64,000 nucleotides of DNA from Phaeodactylibacter xiamenensis (GTDB lineage: Bacteria; Bacteroidota; Bacteroidia; Chitinophagales; Saprospiraceae). Shown piece by piece: positions 19,651 to 28,564 of this stretch (position 1 is its first letter; every line of letters starts with the position of its first letter). The stretch is taken from positions 62,001-126,000 of the forward strand of contig NZ_JPOS01000083.1 of NCBI RefSeq assembly GCF_000759025.1. Direction: 5' to 3'. The translations under genes and the position numbers were made by a program. The notes under the pieces were generated by a model. That model ran no database searches. It was not told the origin of the DNA and worked only from the letters and a program-made list of their open reading frames with translations.

Positions 19651-19757
19651 TATCCGAAGTTGTCAGAAATTAGAAAAAATCAATTATATTGCATTCGGAT
19701 TCAGACGGATGAATATAGCCTCCGTTGTCCTTCTTTCTCCCGCAAATATGCACGAAA

Positions 19758-21611
19758 ATGTTAGAAGAGCAGATTTTAGTTGACGCTATCGCGGCAAAAG
19801 TACTAGAAAGCGACAATATCTACATTATTGCTACAGACCTGCAGGGAAAGTACACTTATCTCAATCATCACTTTTGCGAAAAATTTAACGTAGATCCGGA
19901 AAAAGCTATTGGCAAAGATTCCATGCTTTCGATAGTTGGCGAAGACCGGATTGCCTGTATTGCTATGGTGCAGGAGTGTCTGGCAAACCCGGGCGAAAGT
20001 GTGATTGGCCAATTACGCAAACCATTAGAAACAGATACGGGTACAATGGTTTCGCTCTGGGAGTTTCAGGCTGTGGTAGATGAAGCCGGGATGCCTGTAC
20101 AGGTCCTGTGCATTGGCTACGACCTGAGCCCTCACAAAAAACTGGAAAGAGAGGTCGAGTTTAAAAGCCGGCTGCTGGATACTATAGGGCAGGCAGCGAT
20201 GGCATTTGATTTGCAAGGTGTCGTGACCTACTGGAACAAAGCCGCCGAAAGAATCTATGGCTACAGCCGGGAGGAGATGCTCGGACGGCAGATCAATATT
20301 ACAGTGCATGAAGAAAAGCCGGATGATACAGAAGCTGCCCGGTCGGCACTAATGGCGGGCAAAACATGGGGCGGTGAACAAATCCATAAAGACAAATCAG
20401 GGCGTATTTTCCCGGTTAAAGTCATCGACAGCCCTATTGTCAATGACGTTGGGCAAACCGTAGGCGTTATTGCGACTGTGCAGGATATATCGGAAGAGAA
20501 AGCACATCAGGAAAGCATAAAATGGCATCAAGAGCAGTTGGGTAAGCTGATGCAAAATGTACCGGGAGCGGTATTCCAAATGGAACTGACACCGGACGGC
20601 AGATTGTATTTTCCATACATCAGCCGGGAAATCAACCGCCTGCAGCACACACTGACGCCGGAACTCCTCAGGGAGTCTGCAGAACCGGGCTTCGAAGCTA
20701 TTCATAAAGATGATGTACAGCAGCTGAGGGCTGCAATTGCCAATGCCGCCAACGGAGACCTGAGTGAGCTGAATATAGAATACCGGGTTAAATCAGAGCA
20801 GCCTGGGCAGCACCGGTGGAACAGGCTGCGGGCACGCCCTGAGCTCAAAGCTGATGGCGGATTGGTATGGTACGGGATTTTCGAGGATGTGACCGAGCAG
20901 AAATCGGCTGCTGTAGCGCACCAGAATTTACTCCGCACTGCGACCAACCAAAACAAACGGCTCAAAGATTTTTCCTTCATGGTTTCCCATAACATCCGGT
21001 CGTCTGTAGCCAATATTATGGGGCTACTGGAAATGGTCCGCTCAGAACCCTCTAATGAGGAGTACCTCAATATGATGGAATTGACAGTCAACCGGCTCAA
21101 CAATACCATCTCCAACGTCAATGAGCTGCTGAACTTTGAACAGAGCCTTGATATGACAACCTGGGTGCCGTGCAATCTGCTGGAGACCATTACTCGTGTC
21201 ATTGAGCTCAATAACGAAAGTATCTTCCGGGAAGGCATTCAATTTCTGGTGGGCGTGCCCGATGACCTGTACGTTCAATCTGTACCGGCTTACCTGGATA
21301 GCATATTTCACAATCTGGTCACCAATGCCATTAAATATGGCACCACTAAACGCAAGAAAACCGTAGATATCATCGGCGTGCAGGAAGGGAGTCAGATCGT
21401 GGTACGGGTCCGGGATTATGGCATCGGTATTGACCTGGACCGCTACGGGGATAAAATTTTCAAACTGGGCGGGCGCCTGCATCAGGATAGCCGGGGTGAA
21501 GGCCTGGGGCTGTTTATGACCAAACAGCAGGTGGAAGCCCTCGGCGGCTCTATTGAAGTACAAAGCGAGCCGGGCCTGGGCTCTACATTTATCCTTACCT
21601 TTGTGCAATGA
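19758..21611 (+). CDS. Multi-PAS sensor histidine kinase
   Basis: Cytoplasmic sensor kinase of 617 residues with no membrane segment. Three PAS/PAC units come first (YIIATDLQGKYTYLN; MAFDLQGVVTYWNKAAERIYGYSREEMLG; a PAS-fold-3 unit around GAVFQMELTP). The kinase core follows: the phospho-acceptor in FMVSHNIRSSVANIMG, the N box NLVTNAIKYG, G1 RDYGIGID and G2 GEGLGLFM. The start is ATG 19758, as the longer frame begins with an implausible TTG. No response regulator is adjacent. Its stop overlaps the start of prmC (ATGA). Confidence 0.9.
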   Translation: MLEEQILVDAIAAKVLESDNIYIIATDLQGKYTYLNHHFCEKFNVDPEKAIGKDSMLSIVGEDRIACIAMVQECLANPGESVIGQLRKPLETDTGTMVSLWEFQAVVDEAGMPVQVLCIGYDLSPHKKLEREVEFKSRLLDTIGQAAMAFDLQGVVTYWNKAAERIYGYSREEMLGRQINITVHEEKPDDTEAARSALMAGKTWGGEQIHKDKSGRIFPVKVIDSPIVNDVGQTVGVIATVQDISEEKAHQESIKWHQEQLGKLMQNVPGAVFQMELTPDGRLYFPYISREINRLQHTLTPELLRESAEPGFEAIHKDDVQQLRAAIANAANGDLSELNIEYRVKSEQPGQHRWNRLRARPELKADGGLVWYGIFEDVTEQKSAAVAHQNLLRTATNQNKRLKDFSFMVSHNIRSSVANIMGLLEMVRSEPSNEEYLNMMELTVNRLNNTISNVNELLNFEQSLDMTTWVPCNLLETITRVIELNNESIFREGIQFLVGVPDDLYVQSVPAYLDSIFHNLVTNAIKYGTTKRKKTVDIIGVQEGSQIVVRVRDYGIGIDLDRYGDKIFKLGGRLHQDSRGEGLGLFMTKQQVEALGGSIEVQSEPGLGSTFILTFVQ

Positions 21612-22450
21612 AAATTGCCAATGCTTACCGGGGGCTTGTCCGTCAGATTACCGCCGTATACGATGAACGGGAGGCCCGCAACATCGCCCGTTTGGTTTTC
21701 GAGGATGCTTTCGGAGTCCGTAACCTGAACCGGGATGATGGCCTTCCACCAGAGCAAGTGTTCAAGCTGCAGGAGATTACACAAAGGCTAACCGATGGTG
21801 AGCCCTTGCAGTACGTCCTCGGGCAGGCTGATTTTTACGGGCTGAAATTCAGGGTTACACGGGATACACTTATCCCGAGAGCAGAAACGGAAGAACTGGT
21901 CTACGAAATATTGCAGGACCATCCCGCAGGACCGGTACGCTCCGCTTTGGATATAGGCACCGGCACTGGCTGTATTCCGCTTACCCTTAAGCACCACCGC
22001 CCAAATTGGTCAGTCGAAGGGCTGGATGTTAGTCAGAGCGCACTGAAGGTCGCACGCCAAAATGCAGCTCAGCTGGGAACCGCTGTCAATTTTCTGCAGG
22101 CCGATATTCTGGACGAAGGAAACTGGCCCCAATTCCCTGTTTATGATATCATCGTCAGCAACCCGCCCTACATCCCGCCCTCGGAAGCAAAGCTGATGCC
22201 CCAATACGTACTTGAGCACGAACCTCATCTGGCGCTATTCACCGCTACCGAAGACTCGCTGGTCTTTTACGAAGCCATTGCCCGCTTTGCGAAAATCCAT
22301 CTTTCCTCGGGTGGTATGCTTTACTATGAGCTTAATGAATTCAATGGAGCTGAGGTGCTTAAAATTATTGAAGGCCAGCGCTTTGCAGAGGCCGGGCTCA
22401 AGAAGGACATGAGTGGCAAAATCCGGATGCTAAGCGCTGTGAAAAGCTAA
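21608..22450 (+). CDS. prmC: Peptide chain release factor N5-glutamine methyltransferase
   Basis: Methylates the GGQ glutamine of release factors using S-adenosylmethionine, which improves translation termination. Seen: the helical N-terminal domain; YVLGQADFYGLKFRV; PRAETEELV; the SAM motif LDIGTGTGCIPLTL; and the catalytic VSNPPYIP. 280 residues fits. It overlaps the kinase gene by 4 bases and converges with mqnB, also with a 4-base overlap. Confidence 0.94.
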   Translation: MKIANAYRGLVRQITAVYDEREARNIARLVFEDAFGVRNLNRDDGLPPEQVFKLQEITQRLTDGEPLQYVLGQADFYGLKFRVTRDTLIPRAETEELVYEILQDHPAGPVRSALDIGTGTGCIPLTLKHHRPNWSVEGLDVSQSALKVARQNAAQLGTAVNFLQADILDEGNWPQFPVYDIIVSNPPYIPPSEAKLMPQYVLEHEPHLALFTATEDSLVFYEAIARFAKIHLSSGGMLYYELNEFNGAEVLKIIEGQRFAEAGLKKDMSGKIRMLSAVKS

Positions 22451-23136
22451 TAGCTGGTAAAAAGCGATTGCAGCAGTTCAATAAGTGTTTTATTCAGTAC
22501 CGAGAGTGCTTCTTCCACTTTCCAGTTGTCCCGGTTGCGCGGCTCCACAAAGTTGGAAACGGAACGGATTTCCAGAAATGGTACTTTCTCCATCAGGCAG
22601 GCGTAGAAGAAAGCGGCGCCTTCCATAGACTCGATCTCCGCATCCGGATATTGTTGCCTCAATTGCTCAATGGAAGCCGCTGATCCATGCACCCGGTTGA
22701 CGCTAATGCCATGTGCCTGAGGCAGAAAGTCAAACTCCTGCGCGTGCTGATTAGGCATACGCCCCTGCTCGTCAAAGGGAGGCTGCCCCTTTTCGATGAG
22801 CCCCATTTCATGGACGGAGGTAAAGCGCCCGTCCGCTTCTTCCACTCCCAGGTCCGCAAAACGTTCTGTTACCACCTGTACCACACTGCCCGGACTGAAC
22901 TTAGCAGACAGAGAGCCTGCAATACCGGCATTGATCACGAGGTTCCATTCCTCCAGTGCCAGCACCCGCCCCAGGGCATAACCGGTAAGCGGCAGGCCCA
23001 CACCGGTAATTAAAAGAGCTACTTTGACATCCCCTTTTTGAAATTGATGCTCAGCCGTCTGTACAAATGCAGATTGTAAGTGAGCGCGGAGAGCCGCGAT
23101 TTCGAATGGCGTGGCAGCGACGATAAGTATATTCAA
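22447..23136 (-). CDS. mqnB: Futalosine hydrolase
   Basis: Nucleosidase of the futalosine route to menaquinone, splitting futalosine to dehypoxanthine futalosine and hypoxanthine. Seen: ILIVAATPFEIAAL, the purine phosphorylase-like NAGIAGSL, the GVEEADG segment typical of MqnB, and the catalytic-loop ESMEGAAFFYAC. 229 residues fits. The start codon is TTG. This predicts that the organism makes menaquinone by the futalosine pathway; no other mqn gene lies in the window. Confidence 0.9.
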   Translation of the reverse strand: MNILIVAATPFEIAALRAHLQSAFVQTAEHQFQKGDVKVALLITGVGLPLTGYALGRVLALEEWNLVINAGIAGSLSAKFSPGSVVQVVTERFADLGVEEADGRFTSVHEMGLIEKGQPPFDEQGRMPNQHAQEFDFLPQAHGISVNRVHGSAASIEQLRQQYPDAEIESMEGAAFFYACLMEKVPFLEIRSVSNFVEPRNRDNWKVEEALSVLNKTLIELLQSLFTSY

Positions 23137-23149
23137 AGCAATAGCGTTT

Positions 23150-23959
23150 TTAGAACTGATAGTGAATGCCCCCGGCGGGTGAGAAGCCGAGGATTTCGTG
23201 ATAACCGGAAGCTACATCAAACCAGAGCCGGTCTGCAATTTGGTAGCCAATACCCATTGTCACCGTTGCCGGGTGCGTAGCAGCGCCAAACCGCAGGTAA
23301 AAAGGATCGGCAACCTGGTATTCGATACCGATTTTAGTGCGTACCGGATAGTCAATATCTTTTTCTGCTTCCACCAAAATGGATACCTGCCCGGAAGGCG
23401 TATACCGTGCGCCAACACTGAGAACGGTAGGCAGAAAGGCTCCATTGGCTTCCTCCACCCGCGCCGGGCTGTTGATATGGGCTGCAAATTCCAGTTGTGG
23501 CAATGCCTGATATTGCAGTCCAAGGGCGAAGGTCAAAGCCAGCCGGCTGCCATACTCTTCAATTTGGGTGTTCAGCGCCAGAAATTGCCCGCCAATGGAA
23601 AGGTTTTCAGCCAACGGGCGTGCATAGGCAAGCCCTATACGCTGCTCGTTATAGCCTTCAAACCCAAAGTGCTGCACGCCCAACCCGAAATTGCCCGCAT
23701 TGGTAGGCAAAGCCACTGCAAAGGAATAGGCGCCCAACTCTTCAAGGAGAAACCGCTGTTCTCCAAAAGCAGCTACCGAAGTGCGGTCAAGATTGGCGAT
23801 ACCGGCTGCGTTACTAAATACCGCGTGGACATCATGGAAGGTCAGGCCGGTAAAGCCCATTCCAATGCCCCGGGCGCCCCCCGGTGGAGGTGTACCATTC
23901 TGCCCCAAAAGAGAAGAAATGGCTAATAATGCAGCGAACAGGGTCAGTAGGTACTTCAT
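23150..23959 (-). CDS. PorV/PorQ-like outer membrane barrel protein
   Basis: 269 residues with a signal peptide (ending SLLGQ). It has the GARGIGMGFTGLTFHDVHAVFSNPAG-like opening (here quoted in part: GARGIGMGFTG, FSNAAGIANL) found in PorV/PorQ and FadL-type barrels. Repeated beta strands end in an aromatic C-terminus (IHYQF) typical of outer-membrane barrels. PorV and PorQ are T9SS components or relatives. Whether this one works in secretion is not shown. It lies 13 bases upstream of mqnB in the same direction. Confidence 0.72.
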   Translation of the reverse strand: MKYLLTLFAALLAISSLLGQNGTPPPGGARGIGMGFTGLTFHDVHAVFSNAAGIANLDRTSVAAFGEQRFLLEELGAYSFAVALPTNAGNFGLGVQHFGFEGYNEQRIGLAYARPLAENLSIGGQFLALNTQIEEYGSRLALTFALGLQYQALPQLEFAAHINSPARVEEANGAFLPTVLSVGARYTPSGQVSILVEAEKDIDYPVRTKIGIEYQVADPFYLRFGAATHPATVTMGIGYQIADRLWFDVASGYHEILGFSPAGGIHYQF

Positions 23960-23997
23960 AGGGTGCTTTTCAGGCCCTAAAATTAAGATTTAATACG

Positions 23998-24037
23998 GGA
24001 AAGCCGGTATAACCCCAAAAGGATATACCGGCTTTCC
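23998..24037 (-). terminator. Hairpin terminator after the TolB-like lipoprotein
   Basis: Perfect 13-base inverted repeat GGAAAGCCGGTAT / ATACCGGCTTTCC with a 14-base loop, 24 bases past the stop of the minus-strand gene 24062-25177. Confidence 0.75.
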
Positions 24038-24061
24038 ATAACTGCAGAAAGGCTGTCTTTA

Positions 24062-25177
24062 TTAATCCTGCCACTCCGCAAGGAACACATTGGTATCGCG
24101 CGTGCCCCCGTTATTGCGGTTAGAAGAGAAAACCAGGTATTTGCCGTCGTAGGAAAACATCGGGAAGGCATCGAAGGTCTTATCGAAAGTCACCTGCTTC
24201 AGCCCGGTACCATCGAGATTGATGGAAAAGATGTTGAACTGCCGCCCACCTTCTACATGGTGATTAGTCGAGAACAACAGTTTTTCACCGGAAGGGTGGA
24301 AATAAGGAGCCCAGTTTGCACCGCCAAGGTCGGTAATCTGCTGCATGTCTGAGCCATCAACGTTGCACACGAAAATTTCCATCTCGGTAGGCTGTACCAC
24401 ACCTTGTGCCAGCAAAGCCTTGTAAGTGGCCTGCTCTTCTTCCGTTTTTGGACGGGAGGCCCGGAAGATGAGCTTGGTCCCATCCGGAGAGAAGAATGCA
24501 CCACCATCGTAGCCTAGCTCATCTGTTACCTGTGTCAGCTCAGAACCATCTGTGTTTATTGTCCAGAGTTCCAGGTCGCCCGAGCGGGTAGAAGTGAAGA
24601 CAATTTTGGAGCCATCCGGGCTCAGGGTCGCTTCAGCGTCGTAGCCGGGATGATCCGTGAGCTGCTGCTTGATATTGCCCTCAAGGTCTGCCACAAAGAT
24701 GTCATAGCTTTCGTAAATCGGCCAAACGTACTTGCCATTGACAACGGGAGGGGATTCCGGGCATTCGTCTCCTCCAAGGTGAGTGGAGGCGTAGAGAATG
24801 GTGGTATCGCCCGGCATGAAGTAAGAACAGGTGGTCCGGCCCTTGCCTGTGCTGAGCATAGGAGGGCGCTCGCCGGTATAGCCGCTTAGGGGCATGTAGA
24901 AGATCTGGTCGCAGGGGGCGTCCCATGCCTCATTGGCTGCCTGAAAGACAAGCTTGGAATTGTCGAAGCTAAAGTAAGCCTCAGCGTTATCGCCGCCAAA
25001 GGTGAGTTGGCGGAGGTTTTTCAGGTTGGCTTCCTGCTCATAGCGCAGGGTGTCAGCAACTGAAGCGTTTTCGGAAGTACCCGCCTCGTCCTGAGTGGTT
25101 TGATCAGTGGACCCGGCGCCTCCGCATGCGGAAAGCAGCAACAAGACAGCGAGGAGTCCAAAGAGTTGGATTTTCAT
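24062..25177 (-). CDS. TolB-like/PD40 beta-propeller lipoprotein
   Basis: Lipoprotein (lipobox LLSAC, MKIQLFGLL start) of about 371 residues with TolB-type WD40-like (PD40) repeats: AYFSFDNSKLVFQA, ATLSPDGSKIVFTSTRSG, AFFSPDGTKLIFRASRP, PYFHPSGEKLLFSTN and PMFSYDGKYLVFSSNR. Probable periplasmic or outer-membrane propeller; partner unknown. The longer frame begins at 25240, but the signal peptide starts at ATG 25177, just downstream of a good promoter. Confidence 0.85.
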   Translation of the reverse strand: MKIQLFGLLAVLLLLSACGGAGSTDQTTQDEAGTSENASVADTLRYEQEANLKNLRQLTFGGDNAEAYFSFDNSKLVFQAANEAWDAPCDQIFYMPLSGYTGERPPMLSTGKGRTTCSYFMPGDTTILYASTHLGGDECPESPPVVNGKYVWPIYESYDIFVADLEGNIKQQLTDHPGYDAEATLSPDGSKIVFTSTRSGDLELWTINTDGSELTQVTDELGYDGGAFFSPDGTKLIFRASRPKTEEEQATYKALLAQGVVQPTEMEIFVCNVDGSDMQQITDLGGANWAPYFHPSGEKLLFSTNHHVEGGRQFNIFSINLDGTGLKQVTFDKTFDAFPMFSYDGKYLVFSSNRNNGGTRDTNVFLAEWQD

Positions 25178-25192
25178 GCTCAATTTTTCCTG

Positions 25193-25222
25193 CAAAGATA
25201 CTCGCCAGACTGAATTCTCAAA
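25193..25222 (-). promoter_or_regulatory. Promoter of the TolB-like lipoprotein
   Basis: On the minus strand: TTTG (25222-25219), 18 bases, then TATCTTTG (25200-25193), a close match to the Bacteroidota -33/-7 pattern. The ATG follows 15 bases downstream. Confidence 0.65.
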
Positions 25223-25272
25223 ATGTAGCCTCATCGCCAATGCGTCATCAAATGGTCATAGTATCCCTATAC

Positions 25273-26349
25273 TTAATCCCGGGGGTTAGCGTCCAGGTTG
25301 AGATCGCCAACTTTGATGGCTTTCCATTGCAGGGACTGCAGGCTGCCTGGAGTAAGTATGGCCTGGTTGAGGTTGCCGTTATACACTTCATCAAACGGGT
25401 CTTCCGGATTTTGAAAGTCATAATCTGCAGGAATAACAATCCAGGAGGGTTGTTCTCCAAAGTCACTATCAATGCTCAAAATCAATTTGCGAATCCGGAT
25501 TTGATCCAGGAGGCTGACTCCTCCGCTACGGTTAGCATCTGCGGCGAGGAGGCGCTCGGGATCGGTAATGGGCTGAACACCAAGGATATGCTGGCTCAGC
25601 AAGATCAGGTCTAGGGTGCTTACCCCATTGGTAGGGTTAATATCTTTGGTAGCCCGGAGGGTGTAGGATTGTCCCGGCATGACCTGCAGGTTAAAGCTGT
25701 AAGAGCCGGTGCTGTTGGTCTGCGCTACTATAGAGTCCAACTCTGTAATCTCCAGCGACATGCCAGCTACCCCGTCATTTTGGGGGTCCACAGCGCTTCC
25801 GTTATTCGCCAGACTAACCAAGGGGCGCTGAGCACCTGTTGCCTCAATGGCAGCATCCACTTCCATAAGGGTGGCGGACTGATTAGGCCCTCTTGGATCA
25901 TAATCGACGGTGCCGTCGGGAGCGATGACCACGAATGTGGGGGTGCCCAGAAAAAAGCCGTAGGTGCCATTTTGGTAGGGAGCGGTGGCGGCGAGGCTGC
26001 CGCCAGCCGGGCTTGCGCCGGGATAAGTAATGCCATGGTTGGCTTTGTAATTATTGACTTGGTTGTCTGTGTCATTGCCCAGTATGCTCAGGCTGATAAA
26101 AACAACATCGTTACTGCCGCCGCCCCACTCCTGATTGAGTTGCTCTGTGGCACTGGCGATGGCATTACAGGGCGGGCAGGAAGTAAAGAACAACTTGAGC
26201 ACTACCGTTTTCCCATGATCGAGGTAATCCGCGTAGAGCTGATGGCTGTTGCCCTGACTATCAGTAATGTTAAAATCAGGAGCAGGCTGCGCAAGAAGGA
26301 CCGGATAGCTGAAAAGAAAAAGGCAGGTGGCAAGCAGATAGGTTCGCAT
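25273..26349 (-). CDS. Exported redoxin/thioredoxin-like protein with dockerin-like repeats
   Basis: 358 residues. Signal peptide (ending LLAQP), then an AhpC/TlpA-like redoxin domain with the CxxC site FFTSCPPCNAIA (about 54-65) and a GTPTFVVIAPDGTVDYD cis-proline strand. A carboxypeptidase regulatory-like (Cna B) segment follows (GSYSFNLQVMPGQSYTLRA), then two dockerin-like calcium loops (STLDLILLSQHILG and AADANRSGGVSLLDQIR). It ends at VGDLNLDANPRD. Relatives with this dockerin pair usually continue into a T9SS sorting domain, which is absent here. Confidence 0.82.
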   Translation of the reverse strand: MRTYLLATCLFLFSYPVLLAQPAPDFNITDSQGNSHQLYADYLDHGKTVVLKLFFTSCPPCNAIASATEQLNQEWGGGSNDVVFISLSILGNDTDNQVNNYKANHGITYPGASPAGGSLAATAPYQNGTYGFFLGTPTFVVIAPDGTVDYDPRGPNQSATLMEVDAAIEATGAQRPLVSLANNGSAVDPQNDGVAGMSLEITELDSIVAQTNSTGSYSFNLQVMPGQSYTLRATKDINPTNGVSTLDLILLSQHILGVQPITDPERLLAADANRSGGVSLLDQIRIRKLILSIDSDFGEQPSWIVIPADYDFQNPEDPFDEVYNGNLNQAILTPGSLQSLQWKAIKVGDLNLDANPRD

Positions 26350-26403
26350 ATTATCAGTGGTTTTTATCAGATGATGCTGTTGCTATATTCAAGGCTGGAT
26401 AAA

Positions 26404-26619
26404 TCATTTTTGCAGTTTTTGGCTCTCCATGATATTTCCATTGATGTTGATGATCATTTTGGAGCCTTCAAAATGTATACGAAGCTCGTTCGTATAAGTT
26501 AGCATCAGGGTGCCTTCTTTTTCGGCCAGCAGTTCGTCGTTCAGAAACAGTTTGCCTTCAAAGGCGTGCAACCGGATGACTGACCGGTCAATGGATAATT
26601 CAGGCTCAAAGATAGGCAG
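26404..26619 (-). CDS. Possible small protein or C-terminal gene remnant without an ATG
   Basis: The minus strand has a frame whose sequence looks genuinely coding (for example EGKLFLNDELLAEKEGTLM and HFEGSKMIININGNIM), ending in TGA at 26404. It is bounded upstream by a TAG at 26620-26622. The first candidate starts are CTG 26619 or TTG 26571; there is no ATG or GTG. It lies 54 bases upstream of the redoxin gene, in the same direction. It may be a short gene with a rare start or the tail of a lost gene. Function unknown. Confidence 0.4.
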   Translation of the reverse strand: MPIFEPELSIDRSVIRLHAFEGKLFLNDELLAEKEGTLMLTYTNELRIHFEGSKMIININGNIMESQKLQK

Positions 26620-26656
26620 CTAAAGGACTAAATATCAGAATAATGCCCGGAAAAAC

Positions 26657-26686
26657 TTGATTTATGCCCTAATCCCGTTACCTTTG
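26657..26686 (+). promoter_or_regulatory. lipB promoter
   Basis: TTG (26657-26659), 19 bases, then TACCTTTG (26679-26686), which fits the Bacteroidota -33/-7 promoter. The lipB ATG is 19 bases past the -7 box. Confidence 0.65.
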
Positions 26687-26704
26687 CGGCACATTTTGAA
26701 AAGC

Positions 26705-27457
26705 ATGCAGAAAGTTGTATTTCAAGACTTGGGGCGCATCCGCTATCAGGAAGCGTGGGACCTACAGGAAGCGCGCTTGCAGGAAGTTGTCGGGCGCAAA
26801 CTCCACAACCGGTCTCAGCGCAAAGCTGATAAGCCTGAGATTCCACAGTCACACTATCTGCTGTTTTGTGAGCATCCCCCGGTCTACACCCTGGGCAAAA
26901 GCGGTTCTCTGGAGCATCTTTTACTTTCGGAAGCTGATCTGAAAGCGCAGGGCTTTGAGTTTTTTAAGATCAACCGGGGTGGGGATATCACCTACCACGG
27001 TCCAGGCCAGATTGTTGGCTATCCTATTTTTGATCTGGATGAATTCTTTACCGATATCCACAAATATGTCCGCTATCTGGAGGAAACCGTAATCCTTACC
27101 CTTGCATCTTACGGTATTACCGGTATGCGGGAGGAAGGGTATACCGGCGTTTGGCTTGAGGCAACAGCGCAAAAGCCTAAGCGAAAGATTTGTGCGATCG
27201 GTGTCCATCTTAAGCGGTGGGTGACGATGCATGGCTTCGCATTCAATGTCAATACCAACCTTAGCCACTTTGAGCACATCATACCCTGCGGTATAGCCGA
27301 TGATGACAAAGCGGTCACTTCCATGGAAGCAGAGTTGGGGTACACGGTGGATATTGAAGAAGTCAAGACAAAATTAAGAACCACCTTTGCACAGCTCTTT
27401 GAATACGAATATGCGGATGCCAGGGCTATGAAACAGCCCACAACGAAAACCCATTAA
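26705..27457 (+). CDS. lipB: Octanoyl-[acyl-carrier-protein]:protein octanoyltransferase
   Basis: Transfers octanoate from acyl carrier protein to the lipoyl domains of 2-oxoacid dehydrogenases and the glycine cleavage H protein, the first step in lipoate assembly. Seen: HPPVYTLGKSG-like region, NRGGDITYHGPGQIVGYP, RKICAIGVHLKRWVTMHG with the active-site lysine, and the catalytic cysteine in HIIPCGI. About 250 residues is normal. ATG 26705 is chosen over the longer frame at 26657, as it follows the promoter and matches the family start. A conserved hypothetical and a thioesterase follow closely. Confidence 0.94.
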   Translation: MQKVVFQDLGRIRYQEAWDLQEARLQEVVGRKLHNRSQRKADKPEIPQSHYLLFCEHPPVYTLGKSGSLEHLLLSEADLKAQGFEFFKINRGGDITYHGPGQIVGYPIFDLDEFFTDIHKYVRYLEETVILTLASYGITGMREEGYTGVWLEATAQKPKRKICAIGVHLKRWVTMHGFAFNVNTNLSHFEHIIPCGIADDDKAVTSMEAELGYTVDIEEVKTKLRTTFAQLFEYEYADARAMKQPTTKTH

Positions 27458-27511
27458 AAACCCCAGTTGCTGAATCCTATGAAATCCTATAACGGTATGA
27501 CCGACCCAACT

Positions 27512-27919
27512 ATGATAAAAGATATTCCTAACCTGAAAGTGGAGGACGTAGCCATCGCTGTGGCACCTCGGGCAGCCCAAACCACAGAAGAAGAACTTTG
27601 GGACAGCTATCTGATTAATCTAAAAGAGGAGCCGATCTCCAATGTGCTGATCAACAGCCGTGGCTACGGCGAGCTTGACGGCGAGAAGATGAAAACCACC
27701 GTGCTGCGCCATTTCTTTGAAGAAATCGGCCCACTGCAGATCGTAAAGATTGAGCCTATTCAGGTCAAACTCTTTGACCTGACTAACGAATACTGGATCA
27801 GCTTTACCTACAAAGGGCATATGTACGACAAGAAGTACGTCTTCGTCAAAGGCAGCATTCAGGAGAACAACTTCACCACCATCCCCTTTATCAACCTCAA
27901 AGGGGTAATGATCCGATAA
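27512..27919 (+). CDS. Conserved hypothetical protein (Bacteroidota)
   Basis: About 135 residues with no signal peptide or membrane segment. The sequence (LWDSYLINLKEEPI, SRGYGELDGEKMKT, RHFFEEIGPLQIVKIEPIQ, YWISFTYKGHMYDKKYVFV) looks like a well-conserved cytoplasmic family in Bacteroidota that I recall only as hypothetical. The frame is open from 27467; ATG codons at 27479, 27497 and 27512 are all possible, and 27512 (MIKDIPNLKVEDVAIAV) looks best. Probably co-transcribed with lipB and the thioesterase, 4 bases downstream. Confidence 0.75.
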   Translation: MIKDIPNLKVEDVAIAVAPRAAQTTEEELWDSYLINLKEEPISNVLINSRGYGELDGEKMKTTVLRHFFEEIGPLQIVKIEPIQVKLFDLTNEYWISFTYKGHMYDKKYVFVKGSIQENNFTTIPFINLKGVMIR

Positions 27920-27923
27920 TAGC

Positions 27924-28460
27924 ATGAGCGAACGCAAAGCCAAACGGGTAAGCGAATCCCGTACCGTAATGACGGAAATGGTCATGCCTAACGATACCAA
28001 TCCGATGGGCAACCTTATGGGCGGGAACCTCCTGCGCTGGATGGATATTGTATCCGGTATTTGTTCGGGCAAGCATTGCGAAGCGCATGTGGTGACGGCA
28101 TCTGTTGACCATGTGTCTTTTCAAAAGCCCATTATGGTTGGGGATGTGGTTACACTGGAGGCTTCTGTCACCCGTGCGTTCCGTACCTCTGTGGAAGTCT
28201 ACGTGGAGGTTTTCGCGAACAATATTAAGGGTGGAGACGCCCGGCGGTGCAATCATGCCTATTATACCTTTGTCGGCCTTGATGACGATCACGAGCCCAT
28301 ACCCGTCCCGCCTGTACTGGCACTTACAGAGATTGAGCAGCAGCGCTACGACAGCGCGCCCCGCCGCCGGGAAGTGCGCCTGATCCTAAGTGGCCGGATG
28401 AAGCCAGAGCAATCCACGGAAATCCGCTCTTTCTTTGACGATATGCCACGGCATCAGTAG
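27924..28460 (+). CDS. Acyl-CoA thioesterase, hotdog fold (YciA/BACH type)
   Basis: Hydrolyses acyl-CoA to free acid and CoA in the cytoplasm. Seen: MVMPNDTNPMGNLMGGNLLRWMD (in part: NPMGNLMGGNLLRWMD) with the catalytic Asp/Asn region, the VTASVDHVSFQKPI strand, and the VEVYVEVFANN strand. 178 residues fits single-domain members. It begins 4 bases after the upstream hypothetical gene. Confidence 0.88.
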   Translation: MSERKAKRVSESRTVMTEMVMPNDTNPMGNLMGGNLLRWMDIVSGICSGKHCEAHVVTASVDHVSFQKPIMVGDVVTLEASVTRAFRTSVEVYVEVFANNIKGGDARRCNHAYYTFVGLDDDHEPIPVPPVLALTEIEQQRYDSAPRRREVRLILSGRMKPEQSTEIRSFFDDMPRHQ

Positions 28461-28564
28461 GCCTGCATTCTGTCTGAATGGTGCCAAACACGTTTTTTTT
28501 CAGCTCATCGCAACCAACTTTAACCGGCAGATGCTGTACCTTTCCAGTAACAACAATCTGCCGT

